Positions 43,965 to 54,299 of a DNA stretch of 64,000 nucleotides are shown piece by piece. Location: assembly GCA_963942565.1 (NCBI GenBank), contig OZ012686.1, positions 10,708,694-10,772,693 on the forward strand. The letters run 5' to 3'. Position 1 is the stretch's first letter, and each line of letters opens with the position of its first letter. The stretch is from Maea johnstoni (Eukaryota; Annelida; Polychaeta; Spionida; Magelonidae). Below the pieces are notes generated by a model, which was not told where the DNA came from, did no database searches, and saw only the letters and a program-made list of their open reading frames with translations. The position numbers and the translations under genes are program-made.

Positions 43965-44755
43965 GGTGGGCCCACCTTCCAATTGTTTTGACAAAATGCT
44001 TCCCAGACCAAATGGACATGGAACATTATAATCACATTTTAAGCTTAGCTCCCATGGTTGAAATTAGAGCTGCACTCACAGGGAAAGATTAACTCATGAG
44101 CTCAACACCATTCTGACTCATGAGCTCATGGACGCGCAGTTTTTAAAATAAATATGCATTATTCAGTCCACCAGTCAAGAAAGGAATGCTTTGTGGTACA
44201 AAGGTCAGTATAATGCTCAACACTGCCAGTATACATTGATGATTGTAAACAAGACATCACAGAGATAGGCAGTGATAAGAAAGTGTGTGTTAGGCGTTCT
44301 GTGTTAGGTTTGTGTTCCCAACATGTCCGAGTTTGTGAGTTGACGACCTTAGCTCGAGCTCGGCTCGCCTTCCCCAGTGCTCGAGCCACTCGAGTTCGTG
44401 AGTGGCGAGTGCAAGCTCTAGTTGAAATGGGTCTACTTTTTATGACATTTTCATGTTTAAAAAATCTGCCTGTTTCAAACAAGATCACTTTGCTGTTTAA
44501 AGCTCTTAGGTCAAGCTCTTGTTTAACTTCCTGCAATTCACCCCCCCCCCCCCCCCCTTATGATGTTAGACCAATTTGGTTTGTTTTTCTAGAATCTTAG
44601 ATAAAAATCCAAATGAAAAAAAAATATATATATGAAGACTTAACTAGGAAAGCAGACCTACAATCATCCTAGGTGACACTTCCAGTGTCGATTCTATTTC
44701 AATTACACACTGCTCTTTGTACAGACAACATTGGTTCTACTTTATTTTCTATTTT
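43965..44755. other. Intron, unique with C run
   Basis: A C run at 44540-44558. ACTCATGAGCTCA-type palindromes at 44091-44130 and a CTCGAG-rich block at 44345-44410. No gene. Confidence 0.4.
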
Positions 44756-44758
44756 CAG

Positions 44759-44782
44759 GATGTCTACCTGATGGAGTTCTGA
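44759..44782 (+). CDS. HIPK/DYRK-like kinase, probable last exon
   Basis: 24 bp including the stop. The acceptor TTTTCTATTTTCAG is strong and phase 0 fits the previous exon. The reading is DVYLMEF then TGA, so the spliced protein would end SSPVKDDVYLMEF. Very short terminal exons are easy to mistake; support comes only from splice sites and phase. Confidence 0.5.
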   Translation, partial: DVYLMEF

Positions 44783-44784
44783 TG

Positions 44785-44965
44785 TTTTCCAGCAGGGGGA
44801 GACACCTACCAATGTTCCAGCCCATCTCAAGGCGAAAATTATTCTGAGATGATGGTCAAAAATAGGATTTTCTTCTTTTTTTCTAATCAGGTTTTCCGAT
44901 GTCCGCAATGACTGGGTCTTGGTTTTCCCACCAGGGGGAGACAACTACCAATGTTTAGGGATTGG
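44785..44965. repeat. Diverged duplication with two CTCF-like cores
   Basis: TTTTCCAGCAGGGGGAGACA and TTTTCCCACCAGGGGGAGAC (cores 44789-44800 and 44928-44940) are each followed by CTACCAATGTT, about 140 bp apart. Both cores fit the CCASYAG-G-GGG pattern of CTCF sites. They lie at the 3' end of the kinase gene. Confidence 0.55.
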
Positions 44966-45053
44966 TACCAGTACTCGATGCGATACCAAATATTGATATC
45001 GAATATGAGAAAGTATCGTATTGTTTAATATCAGTTATAGCGATACTGCTTAA

Positions 45054-45275
45054 CCCATTTACACTCAGAGCGGCCAAAAAAGGCCTGATGATTTTGGAAA
45101 TATTTTACTCACAAAAGCATTTTCTTGAAAACATTTGAAGGAAAGGTGTTGATCAGAAGCCAGACAACAACTCTCCTTCAAATATTTTGTGAACTTTAGC
45201 TTTATTCCAAAGTTATCTTCAAAAGTATGAGAGTAGCAGACGATACCTTCTCGAGAAACTCTAAGTGTTAATGGG
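45054..45275 (+). mobile_element. Family A' MITE, full length
   Basis: TTAA both sides (45050-45053, 45276-45279). CCCATTTACACTCAGAGCGG to CTAAGTGTTAATGGG, 222 bp. Confidence 0.88.
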
Positions 45276-45408
45276 TTAATGATATGAAATTGACTTAGCA
45301 GCTACATAGACATCTACTTATGAAGGCAGTTCACTATGTATTAGCGAAATTTCTGAAGTTGACTGTACTAAGTTTTACAAATTTAACATAATCATATTGA
45401 CCACGCTT

Positions 45409-45621
45409 AACAATTATGCTGCTTGTGGCTAATTTGGCCAATACAAATTGATGCAAAATAAGACCGGATAAATGACTGAAACCCTGGCACATGGGTACTC
45501 ATCTTAGAGTTCTCAATGAGAGCTATCCAATGAATACTAACATGACAGGGTTTAAGTGATTTTCAAAAATCTTTGCATCCTTGTGCTTTGAACGAATGTA
45601 GCCTCAGCATTGGAAGGGTTA
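45409..45621 (-). mobile_element. Family B MITE
   Basis: Reverse copy from TTATGCTGCTTGTGGCTAAT to CAGCATTGGAAGGGTTAA. Confidence 0.8.
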
Positions 45622-45789
45622 AGCATATTCTCATGCTGATTTACAAAATAAATGTTCCACTTTACCGATTCAGTTTGTATGTCACTTTTCAGGTTAAAAC
45701 TTGAAATCTACAACTAAAATTCAACAAGAGATTTTACTTGTGAAATGCTTATCTATCATATGAGTAACAATTGTACCAGAATGTGTATA

Positions 45790-46322
45790 CAGGTGAACTG
45801 GCTTAATACGGACGTATTTTATCCGATTTTCGGATTTACCGTGCAGATTTCAAGGGCCTGGTCCCTCCCAATACATTTACATGCAAACTTCAGTGCTTAT
45901 AACAGACAATTCAATTTGTACCTCGCCGAAACTGGACGATATTCGAGGCATGCTCTTTGTCATTTAAGGTTTAAGAGCATGCTTTAATCCGGATTGCCGA
46001 TCACGCCCTATCACATGATACGACGTGCCCACAAGTCATTAACACAGAAAGCAGAAATAATGTCCTCTCCCACAAAAACAAAGAGGACAGACAATTAAAT
46101 TGACAGGGATGTGGTGGGAGGGTCTGGGAAAGAGCGGAGATATGAGGGATTGTAAATATATACACGGGTCACGATTCCGTCTTGATTTTTGAAACGTACA
46201 CGCCTTGCCGTGCGTGCTTGCTTAATTCTTCTATTTAATTGCCTTCATGCATAATCCGGATTTTGCCTAATCTGGACAGAAATTTAGGGTCCACATCCAT
46301 CCAGATTATGCCAGTTCACCTG
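45790..46322. mobile_element. pogo/Tigger-like MITE
   Basis: Inverted ends CAGGTGAACTGGCTTAATAC and CAGGTGAACTGGCATAATCT with TA on both sides (45788-45789, 46323-46324). CAG ends with a TAAT-CCGG-like subterminal word are typical of pogo/Tigger transposons. 533 bp. The longest frame inside (80 codons) is not a transposase. Confidence 0.85.
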
Positions 46323-46433
46323 TATTTACAACAACAATGAAAATGAATGTGGCTCTTAATTTTAAATACAGGTTATGGTATAGATGCCTAGTGTTCTTAT
46401 CACACAGGTTTATCTATATTTGCAATTGAAGAT

Positions 46434-46649
46434 TCAATTGTTTGGTTTTGACATTGGTAGTCTTGCATCAAAAAAAGTTGCCTGCCAGCAGAAGTCTGTA
46501 TGTAATATACGTCCACTTTTAACATCTTCTGTCCTCTCAGGAGTTATAAAAAATGTTTGAATGGGCTTTTCACTGTGACTGGGAATTGTCAAGGTTATCT
46601 GCATAATTTGGAATTTTGAATATGTGTCTTTCGTCACTTTTCCTGCCAT
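46434..46649 (-). CDS. Unrecognised short frame
   Basis: 72 codons on the minus strand, starting MAGKVTKDTYSKFQIMQITL and ending LPMSKPNN. No known motif. The sequence around its start resembles 8040-8100. It may be a gene fragment or part of a repeat; low confidence. Confidence 0.2.
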   Translation of the reverse strand: MAGKVTKDTYSKFQIMQITLTIPSHSEKPIQTFFITPERTEDVKSGRILHTDFCWQATFFDARLPMSKPNN

Positions 46650-46828
46650 ATTGCGGCTAAGTCGTGACTAGCCAGTTCTGTTTTGGACAGGAATTTTTGA
46701 AATCCTGGCTAAGACCCTGCATGCAAGCCATTCGAAACTGGGGAGTGGTGAGAGATAGCTAGCCGTCAGTGGCAACAAGTAAGACCACACGGCCATCAGG
46801 GTAGGCCCAGTTATCTGCGAGTGCATTA

Positions 46829-47326
46829 CCGTAATTTCGCGTGTATAAGACGCACCCGTATATAAGACGCACCCCTTGTCCAGGCCTTTAAAATGATGTA
46901 TAGACCTTAGCTTTGTGTATAGTGCGCACCCCCTTTTGGGAATTATTGTAGGATATCAACTCCTCATGAATAACGCTAGAAACCCAGTAAAACGCATATT
47001 GAGATGAGTGAAATGTGACATCACCGTGACATCAATGCGTATCACCCTGTGTCGGTACTCACTACCCATTGTCCTAGGCATGTCACATGGATTGTAATCA
47101 CTAAATTCTAGCGGAGAGTGGTTCGGTAATTACAATTCATCAATGACGAGGCAAGCATCGATGGGCAATGTCTTGGCCGCATTACAGTTGTAATTGGCGA
47201 TCTCCGAGTGGCCTGGTAACTCGATGTAAAACACCCTAGATTTCTAGCTTTGTGTATAAGACGCAGCCCCTATTTGAGTGTAAAATTTAGTGTAAAAAAG
47301 TGCGTCTTATACACGTGAAATTACGG
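46829..47326. mobile_element. TIR MITE with CCGTAATTTC ends
   Basis: Inverted ends CCGTAATTTCGCGTGTATAA and CCGTAATTTCACGTGTATAA, both followed by GACGCAC, with TA on both sides. 498 bp. Words such as TATAAGACGCACCCC also recur inside. Confidence 0.88.
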
Positions 47327-47518
47327 TAATTGTTGGTTCTAACACTCAGCAGCATTTGCTGAATAACATGTGCCTAAAGATGTTGATGTAATGATGTGTC
47401 ATGAAAAGTGGTGATGTTGGTTATGTTGTTCTTTTCTGGGACATGTATTTGACAAGTACTTGTTAGAATGGTAAGGCATGGTTTTTGAACTGTCCTGCAA
47501 TTTTATGTTTTGGGTTCT

Positions 47519-47731
47519 TAACCCTTCCAATGTTGAGGCTTCTTTCATCCAAAGCACTACGACATAAAGATTTTTTGAAAACCATCTAAACCTTGTCATG
47601 TGGGTATTCATTGGATAGCTCTCACTGAGTACTCTCAGTTGAGTACCCTTGTGCCAGGGTTTCAGTCATTTTTTAGGTTTTTTGCCAAATTTTGTATAGG
47701 CAAAATTAGCCACAAGTAGCATAAGGGTTAA
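47519..47731 (+). mobile_element. Family B MITE
   Basis: CTTAACCCTTCCAATGTTGAG to CACAAGTAGCATAAGGGTTAA, complete. Confidence 0.85.
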
Positions 47732-47734
47732 ACT

Positions 47735-48165
47735 AGATTTTAGTCACCTATTAGAAATTTTCGAAACCCACTTAACATCTATCAGTATGTTTCCATTGTT
47801 ACTTGTTATAAGAGTACTGGACTCCAGAAAGCTCAGTGAAGTCTTTCATGCCTTTATAATAGAAAATCTTCTATGTATAAAGTCATGATATACTACATGT
47901 ACTTACAGGGAAACCTTTGTACAATGAAATACAATGGAAAATAAAAAAACTGCTCAATGTACATTTGAAGCTAATATACAGAAGGCTTCAATTGGGTCGG
48001 TTTGAATTGGGTTCTGCCCAGCTTAATTTCACTATTTTAATGATGTTAGTCGCGTGTTATTGCGACTGTTCAAACAAGAGTTTTCAAAGCCAGGCAAATT
48101 GTGCGGGTATGAGATATCTGAAACACTGCACAATGCATAGAAGAATCATTTTCATGTTTTATACA
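47735..48165. other. Unique stretch
   Basis: A 102-codon frame at 47917 has no motif and runs into a family B copy. Not called. Confidence 0.4.
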
Positions 48166-48167
48166 TT

Positions 48168-48377
48168 ATCACTTCCAATGCTAAGGCTACTTTCGTTTTA
48201 TGCACATCAATGCAATGGTCTTTGAAAACCATCTAAACCCTATCATGTTGGTACTCATTGGATAGCCCTCATGGAGTACTCTCAGATAAATACCCATATG
48301 CCAGGGTTTCAGTGATTTTTCAGGATTTTTGCATTGCTTTGCATTGGCCAACTTAGCCACTACATGCATAGGGGTTG
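48168..48377 (+). mobile_element. Family B MITE
   Basis: Diverged copy, CACTTCCAATGCTAAGGCTA to CCACTACATGCATAGGGGTT. Confidence 0.7.
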
Positions 48378-48719
48378 AAGAATGAAAGTCAATATTGTAT
48401 TACCTTAAACATTTATATGAATAAAAGAACTGCTAGTTGTGGAATCAAAGGTGTATGAAAATGGCATCTATGCAACAATGAGAAAATGGAGAAAATATTG
48501 TAAGAATATTGGCAATGTAATTTTATATACGTTCATTTATACTTTGTATATTTTATATTTTACAATCAATTCTGCACAATAAAAAATTGAAATAATGCTC
48601 TGTTGTTATTGTAGATCATTGTTTATTGCTCCTTAGGTTGAACTTACTATCTCCTTACCATAAATTCCTGGAAATTTGGACCACCCCCTAAATTTGGGTC
48701 ACCATAACTATTTTGCGTG

Positions 48720-49780
48720 ATAACATCTGGGAAATATGGGTCATCCCCTTTCTGATGATGGGGATATTGCAAAACTGGCATTCCTTACAGTCAGTTCCTA
48801 CGGATATGTAGGATCTGCAGTGACACAAATGACTTTATTTTTCATGCTCGGGAAATGTCCAAACATTTCCTTAGAGCCAAATATCCGCCAGCTATTTTGC
48901 AAAAAGCCTTCAGTAAGGCTTTTCACTTAGATAGGGACTCTCTTCTCAAACCCAAGGAAGACAATCAGGACCCTGATGCCTACCTAGATGAGATTTTTCT
49001 CATCACCACTTACCACCCAAGTGGTAGGATATTGGGTGATATCGTTAAACAAAACTGGGATATGTTGGACAAATCGTCCGCAACCAGGGAAGTTATTAAC
49101 TGGAAAGTAACTCAGGGCTTTAGACGGCCCAAAAACATTCGGGACCTTTTGGTAAGAGCTTTAGTAAGAAACCCCATGGACGTCCAGCCCATGGGGAACC
49201 TCCAAAGAAATTACAAACGCACACCCTGCTCTAGACAAAACTGCAGGTACTGCATAAAATTGGACAAAAGTGGTAGCATTAAAAGTCCGATCACTGGTCG
49301 CAAATACAACACCATTCGGAGTTGTAGTTGCAAGACCAATAATATCATTTATTGTATTACTTGTCAAGTGTGCTTCAAACAGTACATCGGACATACCAAG
49401 CGTACACTCAGCGAACGGATGTGTGAACACTTCCGTTACATCACACAGCATAACTCCACACATAGTGTCGGCCGACACTTTAATATGGAGGACCATCAAG
49501 GTCTAGGGAACGTTAAATTACACGTTCTCCAATTTGGACAAAAAGACCCTGACTCAAAGGAGTCATTAGAAATTAGACTTTCATTTGAACGCCTATGGAT
49601 CCATAGGCTTCGTTCCACCACACCCATGGGACTCAATGTATTTGACTAGAATATGGTAGGGCCCCCCTCACCTTCACACCTGGTGGCACGTTTGCCCCTG
49701 TCACTGATTTGTTTACTATCACGCTCCACCAGGTGTTGATGCTCAGAACACGCACAACGTGCACAGTGTTTTTATTTTTC
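48720..49780 (+). mobile_element. Penelope-like retroelement, 3' fragment
   Basis: The coding part (48855-49649) covers the end of a reverse transcriptase and a GIY-YIG endonuclease, the domain pair that defines Penelope-like elements. The reverse transcriptase core is absent upstream, as in the usual 5'-truncated copies. Non-coding sequence after 49650 is probably the element's 3' region; its right limit is not resolved. Confidence 0.8.
48855..49649 (+). CDS. Penelope-like RT thumb and GIY-YIG endonuclease
   Basis: 264 codons without a break. It starts MSKHFLRAKYPPAILQKAFS, which matches the conserved region after the RT fingers/palm (FL.RGYP.. and similar). A Cys cluster follows (CSRQNCRYC, about residues 124-132). 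The endonuclease begins NIIYCITCQVCFKQYIGHTK (about 165-184): IYC stands for the GIY strand and YIG is intact, with Arg in LSERMCEH and a C-terminal ERLWIHRL then TPMGLNVFD, both usual for Penelope-like proteins. The endonuclease nicks the target for priming. The ATG chosen is just the first Met in frame; the true protein started much further upstream. An intact frame suggests a fairly young insertion. Confidence 0.85.
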   Translation: MSKHFLRAKYPPAILQKAFSKAFHLDRDSLLKPKEDNQDPDAYLDEIFLITTYHPSGRILGDIVKQNWDMLDKSSATREVINWKVTQGFRRPKNIRDLLVRALVRNPMDVQPMGNLQRNYKRTPCSRQNCRYCIKLDKSGSIKSPITGRKYNTIRSCSCKTNNIIYCITCQVCFKQYIGHTKRTLSERMCEHFRYITQHNSTHSVGRHFNMEDHQGLGNVKLHVLQFGQKDPDSKESLEIRLSFERLWIHRLRSTTPMGLNVFD

Positions 49781-50589
49781 TAAACATGCGTTTATAGTCC
49801 ATTAAGACACCTACTCAATTTCTATACCAGGCAGATCAGCCTGTGTTGATCCCATTCACATTTATCTATTTCGACTCTAAATTACATACAGCATTCCACC
49901 TGTGATCGCAGGTCACCTTTTTCCATTTTTCCTCTTTTTTGACCCAAACCAAATAGAGTTAAAATTATGGTATTTTTTTATCTTTCTGCCCCCTCCTCTG
50001 ACGATTACTACCAAAGTATGAAACCGCTTAGGTTATTTCGACTGATACGACCTAGAGGGAGCCACCCATCAGCTCCCTCCCCCACTTGTTGTCATGACTA
50101 CACAGCCGTGGTAGCGACAAACAACGTGATGCTCCATTGTTGAGCTAGGGACGCATGTTTGTTAAGACTGAATACAGTCATTAGCGGTTAGGATTCCTTA
50201 ACACACACACACCAGAAAAATTTTGCTGCCCTTTTCCAAAACCCCAGTCTTATTATAGGAATTGCAATTATAATTGTGATGGTTAAAAGAATACTAAAAA
50301 CGGACCTCAAATAACTTATATATGACACCCATGTGTTGATGTCCATCATCCTAGTTCTAGCTCAAATAGTTTCTTGTCCTTTCGTAGTGAAATATGCCTA
50401 TTTTATATACTCAGACTTTCAAATGAAATCCTGGTCAACTATTTGTAATTTCGTTTTTCGTCACATTAATGCCAATTGTGGTAATACACTTATGGACCAA
50501 AAGTTATGTTATAAATAAAGTTGGCCCTACTGATAACATTTGATGATAAGGGACTGAATACAAGTGAAAGTATACAGACGCCCCTCTTT
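49781..50589. other. Spacer, possible retroelement 3' tail
   Basis: ACACCTGGTGGCACG (49678) and CCACCAGGTGTTGATG (49727) form an inverted pair just after the Penelope-like frame. Otherwise no feature. Confidence 0.35.
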
Positions 50590-50597
50590 GAAAGATT

Positions 50598-51059
50598 CCC
50601 GGGGGGGTCACTTGGGTATTAAGGGGGCGCATACGTTCGTTATCAAAGTTAAAAATTACCCCTAAAGCACTGATTTCTGGCCAAAAAGCACCCTTATTTT
50701 AATAAACGCTGATTTTTCCCACTTAAATAAACACCCTTCTTTTATCAAAACACTGACATTGGATGAACGGGAACACGTATTTTAACTTAAGATTTTATAA
50801 TCCTATGCGTGTTTAGCGGCAGCAAGGGGCAGCAGCAAACTTGGAAGCCCAGTCACTTCGGGAGTCACTTGGCGTCAGAGCCGCGTATATTTCGTGGTTG
50901 TAAGGGGATTTTGACCCCCATACTTCGTACCTTGGTACAAAAAAGTACCCTTCTTTTACAAAATAGCGGACATGCGGAGGTCTTAAAAAAGGACCCCTTC
51001 TTCCGTGAAATACGTAACTAAGGTGCGGCCCCCCTCTGTACCTCAGTGCCCCCACCGGG
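50598..51059 (+). mobile_element. GC-capped TIR element with 8-bp target duplication
   Basis: Ends CCCGGGGGGGTCACTTGGG and, inverted, CCCGGTGGGGGCACTGAGG. GAAAGATT is duplicated exactly (50590-50597, 51060-51067). 462 bp. Internal landmarks: AGTCACTTCGGGAGTCACTT and GGCGTCAGAGCCGCG. Further copies at 53384-54289 and 54825-55105. An 8-bp duplication suits hAT, P or Merlin; the superfamily is open. Confidence 0.9.
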
Positions 51060-51114
51060 GAAAGATTGGAGTACATCAGCGGGAGGACAGACACTAATAG
51101 AAGTTATACTTAAC

Positions 51115-51215
51115 ACAATAATGCTTAAGAGTTCTTCCAGAAATTGTCGTCTGGATCGGGAATACTTTTAACAATAACTTAGGAATTGGGAACGATTTTA
51201 CGAAATATTTGAAAT
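51115..51215 (-). mobile_element. Family A fragment
   Basis: AATAATGCTTAAGAGTTCTTCC to ACGAAATATTTGAAA, one end only. Confidence 0.6.
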
Positions 51216-51279
51216 AAAGGAGGCAGAAAGCAATTAAGATGGATATAGTTGGTACATCGCAGATTCAAAAGGGAAGTCC

Positions 51280-51640
51280 TTGCCGTTTAGCTTTGCATCA
51301 GGCTAGTCTAACGAAACTTCCATGTAAAAATTAACCAATAGTTTGATCAATGTACATGAAAACCCCTAAGAACTGTATATTTTATGAAAGCTGAGACGTT
51401 GGAGAGGTCAAATATTCTAATCTTATTGTGTGACAATTTCACAATTTCACGGGGTTGCGGCCGAAAGACATATATGCGGATTTCTACTACATATGTTATT
51501 GCGAACAAGCTTCCGCCTTCAATAAAGGTGCGACACAGTTGATGTTTATTATATATTTCATTAAAGACATCCTTGGGAATATAGTATTTTTTTATTGTGA
51601 GAAATCCTTGCCGTTTGATCTGCGTCAGGCGAGCCTGACG
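51280..51640. repeat. Direct repeat pair of about 45 bp
   Basis: AGTCCTTGCCGTTTAGC with CATCAGGCTAGTCTAACG (51283-51322) recurs as AATCCTTGCCGTTTGATC with GTCAGGCGAGCCTGACG (51602-51640). The second copy is in the frame at 51455-51796. Confidence 0.6.
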
Positions 51641-51796
51641 GATGTCCGCAGAATGGACCCAGCGAAAGTCCGATACAAGGTCATAGGAGTGGAGATGAAA
51701 GTAGTGGAAAGTTGTATGAAGGTAGTGGCGCTTGGCGCAACACAGCGCAAAGGTAAGGCAAGTATGGAAGAGGAATGGATCCGTGCGCCAAAATAG
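51455..51796 (+). CDS. Unrecognised open frame ending in a hairpin
   Basis: 113 codons. The second half (about residues 45-113) includes LPFDLRQASLTDVRRMDPAK and looks more protein-like than the AT-rich first half. No domain recognised; no splice sites clearly flank it. The stop codon falls in the loop of a perfect 15-bp hairpin. It may be an exon or a repeat-derived frame. Confidence 0.25.
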   Translation: MRPKDIYADFYYICYCEQASAFNKGATQLMFIIYFIKDILGNIVFFYCEKSLPFDLRQASLTDVRRMDPAKVRYKVIGVEMKVVESCMKVVALGATQRKGKASMEEEWIRAPK

Positions 51797-51818
51797 GGAG
51801 GCCGGCGCACGGATCCAT
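51775..51818. repeat. Perfect 15-bp hairpin, 14-nt loop
   Basis: ATGGATCCGTGCGCC (51775-51789) pairs with GGCGCACGGATCCAT (51804-51818). Confidence 0.9.
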
Positions 51819-51819
51819 G

Positions 51820-52237
51820 TCTCAGAGCGAATGGATAGAGATATAATAGTTATGAAATATGAGGAATATGGGTAGTGAATATTTAGTGATTAAGCAATTT
51901 ATTGATCGTGTAAATATATAAGTTCATACCTGGCCAATTCATACCTGTCAACATTCAACCATCCAAAATCAGGAGATTTCACGCGGTTCACTATTGGGGC
52001 TTCTTTTGCGACGTTTTTTTCAGTTCCAATCCTGGCCACCAGGGGTCAGGTTAGAATACTAGATTAGGAATGGCATGGGCTATTATATTTCACAGGAGTT
52101 GGCAAATTGATAACCATACAAATATGAGTATGAAATAACTTTAATTTTATGTAGCAGATCACATTTAATAGTCCATAAATAAAAATTTAAAAAATACATA
52201 AATAGATAAAAAAAATTACAAATTTGATGATAAATTC
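51820..52237. other. Unique AT-rich spacer
   Basis: CCACCAGGGGTCAGG at 52025. Nothing else. Confidence 0.35.
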
Positions 52238-52361
52238 GTTATCCTCCTTGTAAAAAAGGGATACGGCCAGCCATATCGCACTCGGCCCCCGCCTCGTGCG
52301 ATACGGCTGGCTTCTCACAGATACCAGGCCGTATCCCTTAATTTTTTACAAAGAGGATAAC
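52238..52361. repeat. Nested fold-back element, 124 bp
   Basis: Outer arms GTTATCCTCCTTGTAAAAAA and, inverted, GTTATCCTCTTTGTAAAAAA continue into GGGATACGGCC on both sides. Inside the loop a second inverted pair AGCCATATCGCAC / GTGCGATACGGCT forms its own stem. It would fold as a stem on a stem. Confidence 0.85.
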
Positions 52362-53383
52362 TGATAATGTCTCCATCTTAGGCAAACAATACAAATATTT
52401 ACCTAGTTTTTTAAACATTCTTATTTTATATTATTTAAGATTTACAAAAAACATACATATAAATGTGATATATTTGTATGATTACATTTTCAGTAATTCA
52501 TTTATGTATATATTTCACCATTCACTTTGTTTGGGCCATATACCTTACTGTTTTTTGTATTACTACATACACTAGGAACACTAAAATAATAAATAAAAAT
52601 ATATATATTATATATATAAACCACCGCCGAGAGCCATCCCAAGCTAAGTTCAACAAAAGTATACATATATTACGCAATGACGTACAACTAAATAAAATAC
52701 GTAAACCCTCGAACACCGAGTGTGGACACTTCCAGATGTATAATTTTTTGTTATTTGGGACCCATTTCATTGTGAGTAGCAGCTGACGAAGTTTACACTA
52801 AATCAGGAAATTGCTCACAATGCTGTGGGTCGGTTTTCGCAGCTACTGTCACAAAATCATTTTGCAGTCGAGTCGCAAGGTGGGTAATCAACTGTTAAGT
52901 GGAACTACCCCTACTATTTTCTTATATTTTTATTATTGAATTGTAGTATGGAATTGTTATATAACTGATTTACTACTCTAAAGAAATGTGCGTTTTGATA
53001 TCATCATATATATTCGAAACATCCCTTAAACTGAATTGTACGCCATTGGTTTACCTTATATTTCAAGCCTTATACAATAACGCTTACAAATGCAATATTC
53101 TTATATTGTCAAACTTATGACATTATGATGATAATATGAGAAAAGCGGGGATATGTAATAGACAACGAATGTCGATAATGTTCTCTTTATTTGCGAATAT
53201 ACCGACCTACTTTCTGTATAGCTGTGGGCTTGGAGCTGTGGGTAGAGATTTAGTTTCGATTCAGCGTTCAAAGCATCACGTCAGCCACCTATCGGTTATA
53301 ACATAAACTATACCCTACCTATAGGGTTAGGGCTAGGGCTCGGGTTAGGAAACATTGACCATCACCCTGGACCTCATTCCTAA
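52362..53383. other. Unique AT-rich stretch
   Basis: A 102-codon frame at 52478 is AT-rich without motifs. Around 53310-53350 GGGTTAGGGCTAGGGCTCGG is inverted relative to CCTAATCCTAACCCTAGG at 54290-54307, so the element between them sits in a palindromic site. Confidence 0.4.
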
Positions 53384-54289
53384 CCCCGGTTGGGGGGGGG
53401 GGGGGGGGGGGGGGTCACTCAGGTACAGAGGGGGCCGCAACCGCGTTACGTATTTCGCGGAAGAAGGGGTCTTTTTTATAGCTGATTCAAGCTAACAATG
53501 AGCAAAGTGAATGGGTTTGTAAGTTTCAAGTGTGTGCCTGTAAGAACAGGTCTATCCGCTATTGATGTTCAATTCAAGCTCACCTGTGCACTTATAGAAA
53601 TCTTGGATGAAGAATAGAATGGATATGTAGCGAGAGACCAATTACTATATGTCCTATAGTGAGATGCTGGCCTCATGCCAGGAGTATCAGAAAAGCCATC
53701 AGCGAGAGGTCACATGGGAACAAGGACCAATCAGGGCTCTCGCATCGATTACAATACTGAGAAACCTTATCTCCACCACCAGCTGGGGGTGCCCAGAGCA
53801 CCAATTAATTGGCCTATTAGCGGCTATTAGTTGTCGCTGGTTGAGGCTAGCATGTTCAGGTTGACCGGCTGGTTTCGAATCCACTTGTGTTTGGTCATCT
53901 AAGTAGAAATCAGGGTCAGTTTGTGGTTAGCAGCCACGGAGTGAGGAGAACTCGAACATAGGGGGAACTGAAGGGGAAATTGGTACATGGGACACTATAA
54001 AATCCCCTTACAATCCACGAAATATACTCCCGAAGTGACTGGGCTTCCCAGTCTGCTGCTGCCGCTAGACAGGCAGAGGATTATAAAATCTAAAGTTCCC
54101 GTCCATCCAATGTCAGTGTTTTAATAAAAGAAGGGGTGTTTATTTACTAGAAAAACATGGTCAGGGGTTTTAAAAAATAAGGTTGCTTTTTTGGCCAGAA
54201 ATCAGTGCTTTAGGGGTATTTTCAAATGTTAATAACGAGCGTATCCACCCCCTAAATACCATAGTCTCCCCCCCCCCCCCCCCCCCGGG
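53384..54289 (-). mobile_element. GC-capped element copy with internal replacement
   Basis: Reverse-orientation copy of the 50598-51059 family. It has a G run (53391-53414) at one end and a C run (54267-54286) at the other, with related 8-mers ATTCCTAA and GTTCCTAA just outside. About 500 bp in the middle (roughly 53480-53990) is unrelated to the 462-bp copy and may be either an insertion or sequence lost from the shorter copy. Confidence 0.75.
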
Positions 54290-54299
54290 TTCCTAATCC

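Noticed and set aside
44159-44600. Open frames of 105-125 residues on both strands
   Set aside because: Derived from a CTCGAG-rich palindromic block within an intron, with no motif.
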